From NCBI RefSeq assembly GCF_019351435.1, contig NZ_JAHWYN010000002.1:62001-126000 (forward strand): a DNA stretch of 64,000 nucleotides, given 5' to 3'. The translations under genes were made by a program, and so were the position numbers. Under the pieces are notes generated by a model that was not told the origin of the DNA, made no database searches, and saw only the letters and a program-made list of their open reading frames with translations. Numbering within the stretch: position 1 is the stretch's first letter; every line of letters starts with the position of its first letter. The stretch comes from Flavobacterium taihuense (GTDB lineage: Bacteria; Bacteroidota; Bacteroidia; Flavobacteriales; Flavobacteriaceae). This document shows, piece after piece, positions 1-9,536 of the stretch.

Positions 1-903
1 CGCGGCTATTACGATGCCGTTTCGGATGTCGTTAAGAAATGGCCGGTAAGATGGGATCTTAAATTTACGGATGGAAATCTAGGCAATACAGTATCTGCTT
101 ATGACCAGGTTCAGGCGCCTTGGGGTTCTACGCACGAAGCCACTTGGAAAGTGATGAAAAAGCACGATTTCCTTGCAGGAATGTACATCTGGACCGGTTT
201 CGATTATATTGGTGAACCAACACCTTATGAATGGCCATCTATCAGTTCGTATTTTGGAATTGTGGATTTAGCCGGTTTCCCAAAAGACGTTTATTATATG
301 TACCAAAGTGAATGGACAAACAAAACGGTTCTGCATCTTTTTCCACATTGGAACTGGGCAGCAGGTCAAAACGTAGATGTTTGGGCATACTATAACAATG
401 CCGATGAGGTGGAACTTTTTCTTAACGGAAAATCAGTTGGCGTTCGCAGCAAAAAAGGAGACGATTTGCACGTAATGTGGAGAATTCCTTTTCAAGCAGG
501 TACATTGAAAGCTATTTCCCGTAAAAACGGAAAAACAGTTTTAGAAACCGAAATCAAAACAGCCGGAACAGCAACAAATTTAAAATTGTTTGCAGACAGA
601 CCAACGATTAAAGCTGATGGAAACGATTTATCTTTCGTAACCGTTGATATTACAGATGCGAATGGCGTGCTTTCGCCAAATGCCAATAACGAAATCCAAT
701 TTTCTTTGAAAGGAAACGGAAAAATTGTAGGTGTTTGTAGTGGAGATCCGGTAAGTCATGAATCCTACAAAGGCGACAGACACACAGCCCTTAACGGAAA
801 ATGTCTCGTTGTAATTCAGGCAGGAGAAAAAGTTGAAAAACTGGAATTGACTGCCAGTGCCAGTGGTTTGAAAAGCAGCACAACAATAATTACGGTTAAA
901 TAA
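1..903 (+). CDS. GH2 beta-galactosidase, C-terminal part (5' end outside window)
   Basis: The reading frame is open from base 1, so this is the 3' part of a longer gene. The visible 300 residues start near the end of the GH2 TIM barrel; the motif WTGFDYIGEPTPY is typical of Bacteroidota beta-galactosidases. Next comes a DUF4982-like beta-sandwich (around ELFLNGKSVG) and then an Ig-like C-terminal domain. The catalytic glutamates lie upstream of the window and cannot be checked. In this locus the likely job is removing beta-galactosyl units from xyloglucan side chains in the periplasm. The neighbouring GH31 gene follows after 74 bp on the same strand. The family is clear; the substrate is inferred from context. 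Confidence 0.85.
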   Translation, partial: RGYYDAVSDVVKKWPVRWDLKFTDGNLGNTVSAYDQVQAPWGSTHEATWKVMKKHDFLAGMYIWTGFDYIGEPTPYEWPSISSYFGIVDLAGFPKDVYYMYQSEWTNKTVLHLFPHWNWAAGQNVDVWAYYNNADEVELFLNGKSVGVRSKKGDDLHVMWRIPFQAGTLKAISRKNGKTVLETEIKTAGTATNLKLFADRPTIKADGNDLSFVTVDITDANGVLSPNANNEIQFSLKGNGKIVGVCSGDPVSHESYKGDRHTALNGKCLVVIQAGEKVEKLELTASASGLKSSTTIITVK

Positions 904-912
904 AGAAATGCT

Positions 913-946
913 CAAACCGATAGATTTTAGAAATCTGTCGGGTTTG
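913..946. repeat. imperfect inverted repeat between GH2 and GH31 genes
   Basis: Two arms of 15 and 16 bases (CAAACCGATAGATTT and AAATCTGTCGGGTTTG) pair with one bulge and one mismatch around a 3-base loop. It would form a stem-loop in the short gap between the two genes. It has the same layout as the larger palindrome at 5631-5695 and may act as an RNA processing or attenuation hairpin. No strong T-run follows. Confidence 0.6.
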
Positions 947-977
947 ACAAATCGACTAAAAATAAAAACTAACAACA

Positions 978-3377
978 ATGAAAAAAAGACAACTAATACC
1001 ACTTTCCATATTTATGGTATTTGGACTTTTTGTAACTCCAAAAGGATTTGCTCAAATTCAAAATGCCGATGTTTTGAACGCGCCAATAGACATCAGCAAA
1101 GATTTTCAAAATTATCTAAATACTTTTTATTTTGCTGATGAGTTAACCAATTTTGACCCGGCAACAGGAAAAGGAACTATAAAATATTTACGTTACAATT
1201 ATCAAACACGTCAGGCTTTCAATAATATGATGATGAAGCCAGGTATTGTTCCTTCAAATGAATTTCCAACAACGGAGTATGCAGTTTCTCCTGAATTGCC
1301 TTTTCAAATTCAGTTTGTGTCGGATCGTTCAATTCGTATAAAAACTACTTCTGGACCGCAATTTCGTCCTGAAAAAGAGTCATTGATGCTTGTTGACGGA
1401 GTAGCTCCAAATCATCCGGAATTATGGAAATCTTCTAAAATCGAAGGAGGTTATAAATACACGAGCAAACATGGTTCTGTTGAGATTTTGTCAAAACCTT
1501 GGCACGTAAAAATTTATGACGAAAAAGGAAAGCTACTAACGAGCACGCTTCATGATTCTGATTTTAAAAATACCTACACACCAACACTTTCGTTTTCTTT
1601 TGTTCGTAGAAACAGCGATTATTCAAGAAGTATGGGAGCGGCTTTCAGCTTAGAACCAGACGAAAAGTTATTTGGATGTGGTGAATCTTTCACTCAATTC
1701 AACAAACGCGGACAAAAAGTGGTTTTATGGACTGATGATGCCAATGGAATTCAAAACGAAACGATGTACAAACCGGTTCCGTTTTATATGAGTAGCCGTG
1801 GGTATGGAGTTTTCATGCACCATTCGACTCCAATGACAGTTGATTTTGGAAAATACTTTGGTAGTGCCAATGAAATGTACATTGGTGATGACGAAGCCGA
1901 TTTGTTTTTCTTCATCGGAGAACCAAAAGAAATATTGGATGAGTATACCAATCTTACCGGAAAAGCAGCAATGCCGCCGCTTTGGTCATTTGGTTTCTGG
2001 ATGAGCCGTATCACTTATTTCTCTGAAAAAGAAGGACGTCAAGTTGCGAAAGATTTACGTGCCTATAAAATTCCGACTGATGTAATTCACTTTGATACGG
2101 GTTGGTTTGATGTAGATTGGAGAAACAATTACGAATTTTCTAAAGATCGTTTTCCGGATGCAGTGAAAATGATGTCGGATATGAAAGATGATGGTTTCCA
2201 CGTATGTTTATGGCAATTGCCTTATTTCTCGCCAAAAAACACCTTGTTCAATGAAATAATGGACAAAGGTCTTGCCGTAAGAGACCGCAAAGGAAACTTG
2301 CCTTATGAAGATGCGGTTTTGGACTTTTCGAACCCAGCAACCGTGACTTGGTACCAAGCCAAATTAAAACATTTATTTGACCAAGGAGTTTCTGTTTTCA
2401 AAGTGGATTTTGGAGAAGCTGCACCGCCAGACGGAATTTACCATTCTGGACGTACCGGTTTCTACGAGCACAATTTATACCCTTTGCGTTACAACAAAGC
2501 CGTTGCCGAAATCACTCAAAAAGAAAAAGGCTATACTTTAATCTGGGCTAGAAGTACTTGGGCAGGAAGTCAACGTTACCCATTACACTGGGGAGGTGAT
2601 GCAGAAACAAGTAATGGAGCAATGTCTGCCGAATTAAGAGGAGGTCTTTCATTAGGATTAAGTGGATTCAGTTTCTGGAGTCATGACGTAGGAGGTTTTG
2701 CAACCAAATCACCTGAGAATTTATACAGAAGATGGGCACCATTTGGAATGCTTACTTCACACGTGAGAAGTCATGGTGAGCCTCCAAGAGAACCTTGGTT
2801 GTACAGCAAAGACTTCTTGGAAGGATTTAGAAACGCCGATAATATGCGTTACGAATTAATGCCTTATATCTATGCACAGGCCAAAGAAAGTTCTCAAAAA
2901 GGATTGCCGATGATGCGTGCTTTATTTCTTGAATATCCAAATGACGCAGGAGCTTGGTTGGTAGACAATGAATACTTATTTGGATCCAGTATGTTAGTGG
3001 CTCCTTTATTCGAAGAGGTAACAGAAAGAGATGTCTATCTCCCAGAAGGAACTTGGATTGATTATCAAACCAAAAAGGTATACCAAGGCGGATGGCATAA
3101 AATCAAGGCAGGCGCTATTCCAATTATAGTTTTGGTTAGAGATGGTTCTGCGATTCCTCATATTGGATTAGCACAATCGACAAAAGACATGGATTGGAGC
3201 AAATTAACCTTAAAAGTATATGCTACTGATGCTACCAATACAGCAACTGCTAAAGTATTCTTGCCAGGAACTGACGCGGTACAAACGATTACAGTTTCAA
3301 AAAAAGGAAGCAATTTTGAACCTACATCAAATCCATTAACTGGAAAAACCACTTTCAAAACCGAGTGGATAAAATAA
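978..3377 (+). CDS. GH31 alpha-glycosidase, probable alpha-xylosidase
   Basis: This 799-residue protein has a signal peptide (MKKRQLIPL... ending near GFAQ, about residue 26), so it is exported. The GH31 barrel carries the nucleophile motif KVDFGE (Asp477) and the acid/base motif GGDAETSN (Asp541). The DFGE form resembles E. coli YicI and other alpha-xylosidases rather than the DMNE form of many alpha-glucosidases. An N-terminal beta-sandwich and C-terminal beta domains complete the usual architecture; there is no PA14 insert as in some Bacteroides alpha-xylosidases. The expected reaction is release of non-reducing-end alpha-1,6-xylose from xyloglucan oligosaccharides. It sits between GH2 and GH97 genes on the same strand. 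Confidence 0.9.
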   Translation: MKKRQLIPLSIFMVFGLFVTPKGFAQIQNADVLNAPIDISKDFQNYLNTFYFADELTNFDPATGKGTIKYLRYNYQTRQAFNNMMMKPGIVPSNEFPTTEYAVSPELPFQIQFVSDRSIRIKTTSGPQFRPEKESLMLVDGVAPNHPELWKSSKIEGGYKYTSKHGSVEILSKPWHVKIYDEKGKLLTSTLHDSDFKNTYTPTLSFSFVRRNSDYSRSMGAAFSLEPDEKLFGCGESFTQFNKRGQKVVLWTDDANGIQNETMYKPVPFYMSSRGYGVFMHHSTPMTVDFGKYFGSANEMYIGDDEADLFFFIGEPKEILDEYTNLTGKAAMPPLWSFGFWMSRITYFSEKEGRQVAKDLRAYKIPTDVIHFDTGWFDVDWRNNYEFSKDRFPDAVKMMSDMKDDGFHVCLWQLPYFSPKNTLFNEIMDKGLAVRDRKGNLPYEDAVLDFSNPATVTWYQAKLKHLFDQGVSVFKVDFGEAAPPDGIYHSGRTGFYEHNLYPLRYNKAVAEITQKEKGYTLIWARSTWAGSQRYPLHWGGDAETSNGAMSAELRGGLSLGLSGFSFWSHDVGGFATKSPENLYRRWAPFGMLTSHVRSHGEPPREPWLYSKDFLEGFRNADNMRYELMPYIYAQAKESSQKGLPMMRALFLEYPNDAGAWLVDNEYLFGSSMLVAPLFEEVTERDVYLPEGTWIDYQTKKVYQGGWHKIKAGAIPIIVLVRDGSAIPHIGLAQSTKDMDWSKLTLKVYATDATNTATAKVFLPGTDAVQTITVSKKGSNFEPTSNPLTGKTTFKTEWIK

Positions 3378-3400
3378 ATAAGTTGAGTTAGTTTAGTTTT

Positions 3401-3437
3401 TTAATCGGGGTTTTTGAAATGTCTTAACCCCGATTAA
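3401..3437. terminator. hairpin after the GH31 gene
   Basis: A perfect 12-bp stem (TTAATCGGGGTT / AACCCCGATTAA) closes a 13-base loop 23 bp after the GH31 stop codon. The trailing sequence is only weakly T-rich, so it may be a partial terminator or an RNA-stabilising hairpin between genes of one transcript. Confidence 0.5.
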
Positions 3438-3469
3438 TTAAAATGAAGCAAGCCATAAAATAAAATACA

Positions 3470-5473
3470 ATGATAAAGAAACTATTACTTCCCGTTCTAT
3501 TACTATCCATAAGTTTAGGTAATGCTCAAGGCAAAAAGGCAAAATCCTATGAATTGGCTTCTCCTGGAGGGAAGAACAAAATTCAATTTCAGTTGGTTGA
3601 CAGCGCGCCAAAATACGCAGTTACCCACGGAAAAACTCAGGTGATTACCCCATCTGACATGGGTTTTATGCTAAAAAATAATGACGATTTAAGCAAAAAC
3701 TTTGAAATCGTAAAAGTAGAGAATTCCACTTTCGACGAAACTTGGGAACAGGTTTGGGGAGAAAAGAAAAAAATCAGAAACCACTACAACCAGATGGTGG
3801 TGCAATTGCAACAAAAAAACAACGAAAAGCGCAAATTGGAAATCCAATTCCGTGCGTTTGATGACGGTGTTGCTTTTAGATATGTATATCCAAAACAAGG
3901 AACAAAAGACAGTATTTTCATTATGGATGAAAAAACAACTTTTAACTTGAAGGATGAAGGAAAAGCATGGTGGATTCCTGCTTACAAAGAAAATCGTTAC
4001 GAATATTTGTATCAACAATCAAGCATAAACGCTATTGACACAGTTCATACACCTTTAACAATTGAAAGTAAAAGCGGATTGAAACTAAGTTTTCACGAAG
4101 CAAATCTAATTGATTATGCCAGTACAACATTGGTAAACAGCACAGGAACTCAATTAAAAACCGACTTAGTGCCTTGGGCTGATGGCGTGAAAGTAAGAGT
4201 AAAAGACGCCTTCACTTCTTCTTGGAGAACTATTCAAATAGCTGAAAAGTCAGGAGACTTAATAGACTCTTATTTGATTCTAAATCTGAACGAGCCTAAC
4301 AAAATGGGTAATCCTTCGTATGTAAAACCATATAAATACTTCGGAATTTGGTGGGCAATGCACATCGGAAAATACACTTTTTGGGAAGGAGATAAACAAG
4401 GAGCAACTACTGCTCATGCAAAAGAGTATATTGATTTTACCGCCAAAGAAGGTTTACACCACTTATTGATCGAAGGCTGGAACAAAGGCTGGACGCAACA
4501 ATGGTATGAAAATCATATGCACATGTTCAGCTTCACGCAATGTGCTGATAATTTCGACATTGAAAAAGTGGTTGAATATGGAAAAGAAAAAGGTGTAGAG
4601 CTTATTGGATATCATGAAACAGGTTCGAATTTGATTAACTACATGAAACAAATCGATGCTGGTTTTGCTTTGTACAAAAAATTAGGAATCCACACCGTAA
4701 AAATCGGTCACGTGGGTTCCAAATTAAACATGAAAGAATGGCATCATGGACAATTTGGAGTAAATTATTTCAGATACGTTTTGCAAAAAGCAGCCGAATA
4801 TGATTTAGCCGTTTTCTATCACGAACCAATCAAAGACACTGGAGAACGCAGAACTTATCCAAATATGTTGGCTAGAGAAGCTGCACGTGGACAAGAGTAC
4901 AATGCTTGGAGCGAAGGAAATCCGCCAAATCACGTTGTTATCTTGCCATTTACAAGAATGCTGTCTGGACCAATGGAATATACCCCTGGAGTTTTGGATG
5001 TTGAAATCAAACAAGGTTATCCTGGAAAAAGAATTCACGGGACAACGGCGCAGCAATTAGCAATGTATGTAACGTTTTATTCGCCAATTCAAATGTTAGC
5101 CGACCTCCCTGAAAATTATGCAGTGCCAGGGTATCAATTCCTAAAAGACGTTCCAACAGATTGGGCAGACACGAAAGTATTGAATGCCGAAATAGGAGAA
5201 TACCTTACAACCGTTCGTAAAGATCAAAATAGTGAAGATTGGTATTTGGGAAGTATGACCAATGAGAAAAGCAGAGATTTAGATGTTTCATTGTCCTTTT
5301 TAGATCCAAAAGCAACTTACGAAGCACAGATTTATGCGGATGCTGAAGGTACAGACGAAACACACAATCCATCAGCAGTTGCTATTTCCAAAAAAACAGT
5401 AAAAGCATCAGATGTATTGAAATTGCATTTAGGAGGCGCTGGAGGAACAGCCATCCGATTTAAAAAATTATAA
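3470..5473 (+). CDS. GH97 glycosidase of the inverting SusB type
   Basis: This 667-residue protein starts with a signal peptide (cleavage near GNAQG, about residue 20). GH97 features are the N-terminal beta-sandwich, the barrel motif GYHETG, and the stretch TGERRTYPNMLAREAARGQE. Glu383, Glu452 and Glu476 have the same spacing (69 and 24) as the catalytic Glu439, Glu508 and Glu532 that I recall for Bacteroides SusB. Glu470 matches its calcium ligand Glu526. That points to the inverting alpha-glucosidase type, not the retaining alpha-galactosidase type with an Asp nucleophile. The natural substrate here is uncertain, because xyloglucan has no terminal alpha-glucose. Confidence 0.88.
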   Translation: MIKKLLLPVLLLSISLGNAQGKKAKSYELASPGGKNKIQFQLVDSAPKYAVTHGKTQVITPSDMGFMLKNNDDLSKNFEIVKVENSTFDETWEQVWGEKKKIRNHYNQMVVQLQQKNNEKRKLEIQFRAFDDGVAFRYVYPKQGTKDSIFIMDEKTTFNLKDEGKAWWIPAYKENRYEYLYQQSSINAIDTVHTPLTIESKSGLKLSFHEANLIDYASTTLVNSTGTQLKTDLVPWADGVKVRVKDAFTSSWRTIQIAEKSGDLIDSYLILNLNEPNKMGNPSYVKPYKYFGIWWAMHIGKYTFWEGDKQGATTAHAKEYIDFTAKEGLHHLLIEGWNKGWTQQWYENHMHMFSFTQCADNFDIEKVVEYGKEKGVELIGYHETGSNLINYMKQIDAGFALYKKLGIHTVKIGHVGSKLNMKEWHHGQFGVNYFRYVLQKAAEYDLAVFYHEPIKDTGERRTYPNMLAREAARGQEYNAWSEGNPPNHVVILPFTRMLSGPMEYTPGVLDVEIKQGYPGKRIHGTTAQQLAMYVTFYSPIQMLADLPENYAVPGYQFLKDVPTDWADTKVLNAEIGEYLTTVRKDQNSEDWYLGSMTNEKSRDLDVSLSFLDPKATYEAQIYADAEGTDETHNPSAVAISKKTVKASDVLKLHLGGAGGTAIRFKKL

Positions 5474-5482
5474 AAATAGTTT

Positions 5483-5562
5483 GGGCGTGCCCCAAGGGTC
5501 GGGCTATCCGTTGCAATCTCCCGAAGAAAAATCGGGAGGATTTCCACTGCTATCCCTCACGC
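5483..5562 (+). repeat. structured intergenic repeat, copy 1
   Basis: The element starts with GGGCGTG and ends with CCTCACGC. Inside it has CGGGCTATCCG, a central stem (CTCCCGA / TCGGGAG) and GGATTTCCACTGCTATCC. Three related elements occur in this window at 15425, 28315 and 37664. It lies just after the GH97 stop codon. Confidence 0.75.
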
Positions 5563-5630
5563 AAATTCTTTATTAATTAAGATATTTTGTGCTTTTCATT
5601 CGTTAGCCTAAGTATTTTAAAATTAGTATA

Positions 5631-5695
5631 CCTAACAGGTTAAAAGAAACCTGTTAGGAAACGTAATCCTAACAGGTTTCTTTTAACCTGTTTGG
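5631..5695. repeat. nested long palindrome upstream of GH3 gene
   Basis: Two arms (5634-5658 and 5668-5692) are perfect 25-base reverse complements around a 9-base loop. Pairing continues two further bases beyond a single mismatch. Each arm is itself palindromic (CCTAACAGGTT ... AACCTGTTAGG), so four copies of an 11-base unit are arranged head to head. The DNA could form a cruciform and the RNA a 28-bp hairpin. It sits 47 bp before the GH3 start codon. Confidence 0.9.
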
Positions 5696-5741
5696 TGTTA
5701 TTTTGAGAATAGATTGAAACGGTTTTTAACCAATAATTAAA

Positions 5742-7907
5742 ATGAAAAAGTATATCCTATATTTTATTCTTCTATTGTCGATTGTACCAGTTTTGGCACA
5801 AAAAAAGCAACAGTACCCTTTTCAAAATTCAAATTTGGATTCTGAAAAGCGCATTGAAAATCTATTGTCATTAATGACTTTGGAAGAAAAAGTGGCGGTA
5901 TTAAGCACCAATCCTTCCGTTCCAAGATTGGGAGTTGTGGGTACAGGCCATGTCGAAGGATTACACGGATTGGCATTAGGCGGACCAGGCGAATGGGGAG
6001 GAAAAGATAAAAAACCAGTTACCACTACCACTTTCCCACAAGCCTATGGTTTAGGAGAAACCTGGGATGTTGATTTGATTCAGAAAGTAGCTCAGGTTGA
6101 AGGATATGAAGCACGTTACGCATTTCAAAAATATCAAAGAGGAGGATTAGTAGTTCGGGCGCCAAATGCGGATATCGCCAGAGACCCACGCTGGGGGCGC
6201 ACCGAAGAAAGTTATGGAGAAGACGCTTTTTTTAATGGAACGATGACTGTAGCTTTTGTAAAAGGGCTTCAAGGAAATCATTCTAAATATTGGCAATCGG
6301 CTTCATTAATGAAACACTTTTTGGCCAACAGCAACGAAGACGGAAGAACCTATACTTCATCAGATTTTGATGAACGACTTTGGAGAGAATATTATTCTGT
6401 TCCTTTCAGAATGGGTATTGTCGAGGGAGGTTCGCGTGCTTATATGGCTTCTTATAATAAAGTGAATGGAATCCCGGCAATGGTACACCCGATGCTGAAA
6501 GACATCACTCAGAAAGAATGGGGACAAAACGGAATTATCTGTACCGATGGCGGTGCTTTCAAGTTGTTACTTTCGGATCATAAATATTATGCCGATTCAT
6601 ATCTCGGAGCAGCCGCAGCCGTAAAAGCAGGAATCAACCAGTTTTTGGATGATTATAAAGAAGGCGTTGACGGTGCAATTGCAAAAGGCTATCTCAATGA
6701 AAAAGATATAGACGAAGTCATTAGAGGAGATTTTCGTGTAATGATAAAATTGGGAATGCTAGACGGTGCTGATGCCAATCCGTATGCAAAAATTGGAACA
6801 GACAAAGACACAATAGATCCTTGGAAATCCGAAGCTCACAAGAAATTGGCATTGGAAGCAACATTAAAATCAATTGTTTTATTAAAGAATGATCCTGCCA
6901 AACAGTTGTTGCCTTTGCAAAAAGAAAAACTAAATACCATTGCCGTAATCGGTCTTCGTGCCGATGAGGTGCTTTTGGACTGGTACAGCGGAACACCTCC
7001 TTATGTGGTAACACCTTTGCAGGGAATTAAGAATAAGTTAGGAGACAAAGTAGAAATTTTATACGCCAAGAACAATGCTGACGGGAAAGCAGCCACTATA
7101 GCCAAAAAAGCAGATGTTGTCATTGTTATCGTCGGGAATCATCCGGTTTGTAATGCCGGTTGGGCTGATTGCCCAGTTCCGAGCGAAGGAAAAGAATCCG
7201 TAGATCGTCAGTCTTTGACATTGGAGCAGGAAGATTTAGTCAAGATTGCATATCAAGCCAATCCGAATATAGTGGTGGCGCTCATCAGCAGTTTTCCGTA
7301 TGCCATTAATTGGACACAAGAACATATTCCAGCGATTGTGCATATGACACAAAATAGTCAGGAATTGGGAACAGCTTTGGCCGATGTTTTATTTGGAGAT
7401 TATAATCCTGCAGGAAGATTGACTCAAACTTGGGTAAAAGACATTACGGATTTACCCGATTTATTGGATTACAACATCCGCAACGGAAGAACCTACATGT
7501 ATTTTCAAGGAAAACCTTTGTATGCTTTCGGTCACGGATTGAGCTACACTAGTTTTGCATATAATTCGATAGCCACAAACAAGGAAACTTTAGAAAAAAA
7601 TAAAGAAATAACAGTTTCGGTTTCGGTTACCAATTCTGGAAAAAGAGACGGAGAGGAAGTTGTGCAATTGTATGTGAAATCTATAGAGTCGGCAATTCAG
7701 CAACCCATAAAAGCATTAAAATCTTTTCAAAGAATACTTTTGAAAGCAGGAGAGACCAAAACAGTTGCTCTGACTTTAAAAGCTAAAAATTTAGAATATT
7801 GGAATACAACCAAACAACAATTTGAACTCGAAAAAGGACAAATTGAAATACAAGTTGGAAACGCCTCAGATAAAATTCTTTTGACCAAAAAAATAATCGT
7901 GAAATAA
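5742..7907 (+). CDS. GH3 beta-glycosidase (beta-glucosidase or beta-xylosidase)
   Basis: This 721-residue exported protein has a signal peptide ending near VLAQ (about residue 19). It shows the GH3 N-terminal barrel, the alpha/beta sandwich domain and a C-terminal fibronectin-III-like domain (around VTNSGKRDGEEVVQLYV). The nucleophile is expected at Asp269 in the motif CTDGG, a variant of the usual SDW that I associate with the beta-xylosidase-like branch of GH3. The phrase YSGTPPYVVTPLQG also fits that branch. Its stop is 6 bp before the GH39 start, so the two are surely co-transcribed. Whether it removes glucose or xylose cannot be told from sequence alone. Confidence 0.87.
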   Translation: MKKYILYFILLLSIVPVLAQKKQQYPFQNSNLDSEKRIENLLSLMTLEEKVAVLSTNPSVPRLGVVGTGHVEGLHGLALGGPGEWGGKDKKPVTTTTFPQAYGLGETWDVDLIQKVAQVEGYEARYAFQKYQRGGLVVRAPNADIARDPRWGRTEESYGEDAFFNGTMTVAFVKGLQGNHSKYWQSASLMKHFLANSNEDGRTYTSSDFDERLWREYYSVPFRMGIVEGGSRAYMASYNKVNGIPAMVHPMLKDITQKEWGQNGIICTDGGAFKLLLSDHKYYADSYLGAAAAVKAGINQFLDDYKEGVDGAIAKGYLNEKDIDEVIRGDFRVMIKLGMLDGADANPYAKIGTDKDTIDPWKSEAHKKLALEATLKSIVLLKNDPAKQLLPLQKEKLNTIAVIGLRADEVLLDWYSGTPPYVVTPLQGIKNKLGDKVEILYAKNNADGKAATIAKKADVVIVIVGNHPVCNAGWADCPVPSEGKESVDRQSLTLEQEDLVKIAYQANPNIVVALISSFPYAINWTQEHIPAIVHMTQNSQELGTALADVLFGDYNPAGRLTQTWVKDITDLPDLLDYNIRNGRTYMYFQGKPLYAFGHGLSYTSFAYNSIATNKETLEKNKEITVSVSVTNSGKRDGEEVVQLYVKSIESAIQQPIKALKSFQRILLKAGETKTVALTLKAKNLEYWNTTKQQFELEKGQIEIQVGNASDKILLTKKIIVK

Positions 7908-7913
7908 ATTACA

Positions 7914-9506
7914 ATGAAAAAATATTTATTAGTACCAATTATTCTGTTATCACTAAGCAACGTCTCATTGTTTGGACAAGATACGAATGGGAAAAAATCA
8001 GTTGCAGCAGATCGAATTATAAAAGTCGATTATAATAAATCAGCAGGAAAATTGAATACAATGTTCAAAGAATGTATTGGAGCAGGCAGAGCCAATGAAG
8101 GATTACGTGCTGATTGGCAACAACAATTGGCTTTGGCAAAAAAAGAATGCGATTTCAAGTACATTAGGATGCACGGTTTATTGACCGATGATATGGCCGT
8201 TTACAAAGAAGATAGTAAAGGAAATCCTGAATACAATTACCAATATATTGATGCCTTGTATGATTTTCTTTTGAGCATCAAGATAAAACCTTTTGTTGAA
8301 TTAGGGTTCATGCCTTCGGCTTTGGCCAGTGGCAACGAAACCATTTTTTGGTGGAAAGGTAACGTAACTCCTCCAAAAGATTATAAAAAATGGGAAGACT
8401 TAATTCGCAACTTAACACAACATTTTACCGAACGTTATGGTGCAGATGAAGTGAAGACTTGGTATTTCGAGGTTTGGAACGAACCCAACTTATCACCAGG
8501 TTTTTGGACAGGAACCCAAGAGGAATATTTCAAATTATATGACTATACAGCTAGAGCTATCAAAAGCGTAAACCCAGCTTATAAAGTGGGAGGTCCTGCA
8601 ACTGCCGGAGCGGCTTGGGTGCCTGAAACAATTGAATTTGCTACTAAAAACAATGTCCCTTTAGATTTTATCTCTACACACGCTTATGGAGTGGGTCAAG
8701 GTTTTTTAGATGAATTTGGAGGTTCTGGAACGGTTTTGAGTAAAGATGCGTCGAGTGTGAGTGGAGAAGTAATTAATTCGCGCAAGCAAATTTCAAGTTC
8801 GACTAAACCAAATTTGGAATTGCATTATACGGAATGGAGTTCATCATACACTCCTGCAGATCCAATTCACGATAGTTATCATTCGGCTGCCTATATTCTT
8901 CAAAAATTGAAACAAGTGGGTAATGCTGCAAACTCTATGTCTTATTGGGTTTTTACCGATATTTTTGAAGAACCAGGCCCAAGATTCACTCCTTTTCACG
9001 GAGGTTTCGGACTGTTGAATACACAAGGAATTAAAAAGCCAGCCTATTTCTCTTACTCTTTTTTAAACAAATTGGGAGAAACAGAGCTTCAAAATGCTGA
9101 TACATCTTCTTGGGCGACTAAAAATGCAAAAGGTAATGTACAAGTTTTGTTTTGGGACTTTACCTATACTTTGCAGGATGCTACAAATAATCAACAATAT
9201 TACATTAAGGATTTACCATCAAAATCAAAAGGAGCTGTAAAAATTGAAGTGGCAGGACTGCAAAAAGGAAAGTATACTTTAGAAATTTATAAAGTAGGTT
9301 ACAAAGCGAATGATGTGTTCACCGATTATTTAGGAATGAATAAACCGAATCAGCTTAACCTTCAACAAGTAAGTACTTTGAAACAACGAAATAATGGTTC
9401 ACCGATTGTGACAGAAAATATAACTATCGATTCAAAAGGAATGTATAGCAAAGAATTTAACATAAATGAAAATGATGTGCTGTTGCTGAATTTTGTAAAG
9501 CAATAG
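7914..9506 (+). CDS. GH39 glycosidase, probable beta-xylosidase
   Basis: The 530-residue product has a signal peptide ending near LFGQ. Motifs match GH39: acid/base Glu190 in WNEPNL and nucleophile Glu307 in HYTEWSSSY, both at the usual barrel positions. A C-terminal beta domain follows. GH39 enzymes are mostly retaining beta-xylosidases acting on short oligosaccharides. Here it is packed tightly between two GH3 genes (6 bp and 30 bp gaps), so it belongs to the same transcript. Its role in a xyloglucan locus is unclear; removal of beta-xylose from unusual side chains is one option, and xylan oligosaccharide cleavage another. Confidence 0.87.
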   Translation: MKKYLLVPIILLSLSNVSLFGQDTNGKKSVAADRIIKVDYNKSAGKLNTMFKECIGAGRANEGLRADWQQQLALAKKECDFKYIRMHGLLTDDMAVYKEDSKGNPEYNYQYIDALYDFLLSIKIKPFVELGFMPSALASGNETIFWWKGNVTPPKDYKKWEDLIRNLTQHFTERYGADEVKTWYFEVWNEPNLSPGFWTGTQEEYFKLYDYTARAIKSVNPAYKVGGPATAGAAWVPETIEFATKNNVPLDFISTHAYGVGQGFLDEFGGSGTVLSKDASSVSGEVINSRKQISSSTKPNLELHYTEWSSSYTPADPIHDSYHSAAYILQKLKQVGNAANSMSYWVFTDIFEEPGPRFTPFHGGFGLLNTQGIKKPAYFSYSFLNKLGETELQNADTSSWATKNAKGNVQVLFWDFTYTLQDATNNQQYYIKDLPSKSKGAVKIEVAGLQKGKYTLEIYKVGYKANDVFTDYLGMNKPNQLNLQQVSTLKQRNNGSPIVTENITIDSKGMYSKEFNINENDVLLLNFVKQ

Positions 9507-9536
9507 TTGAAAAAATAAGACAAAAAACAATTAGTT

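Noticed and set aside
903..978. Small open frame starting at 908 across the GH2-GH31 gap
   Set aside because: It overlaps the GH31 start in another frame and its sequence follows the inverted repeat, not a protein pattern.
5483..5695. CRISPR array
   Set aside because: The repeats are inverted, not regularly spaced direct repeats, and there are no spacers or cas genes.
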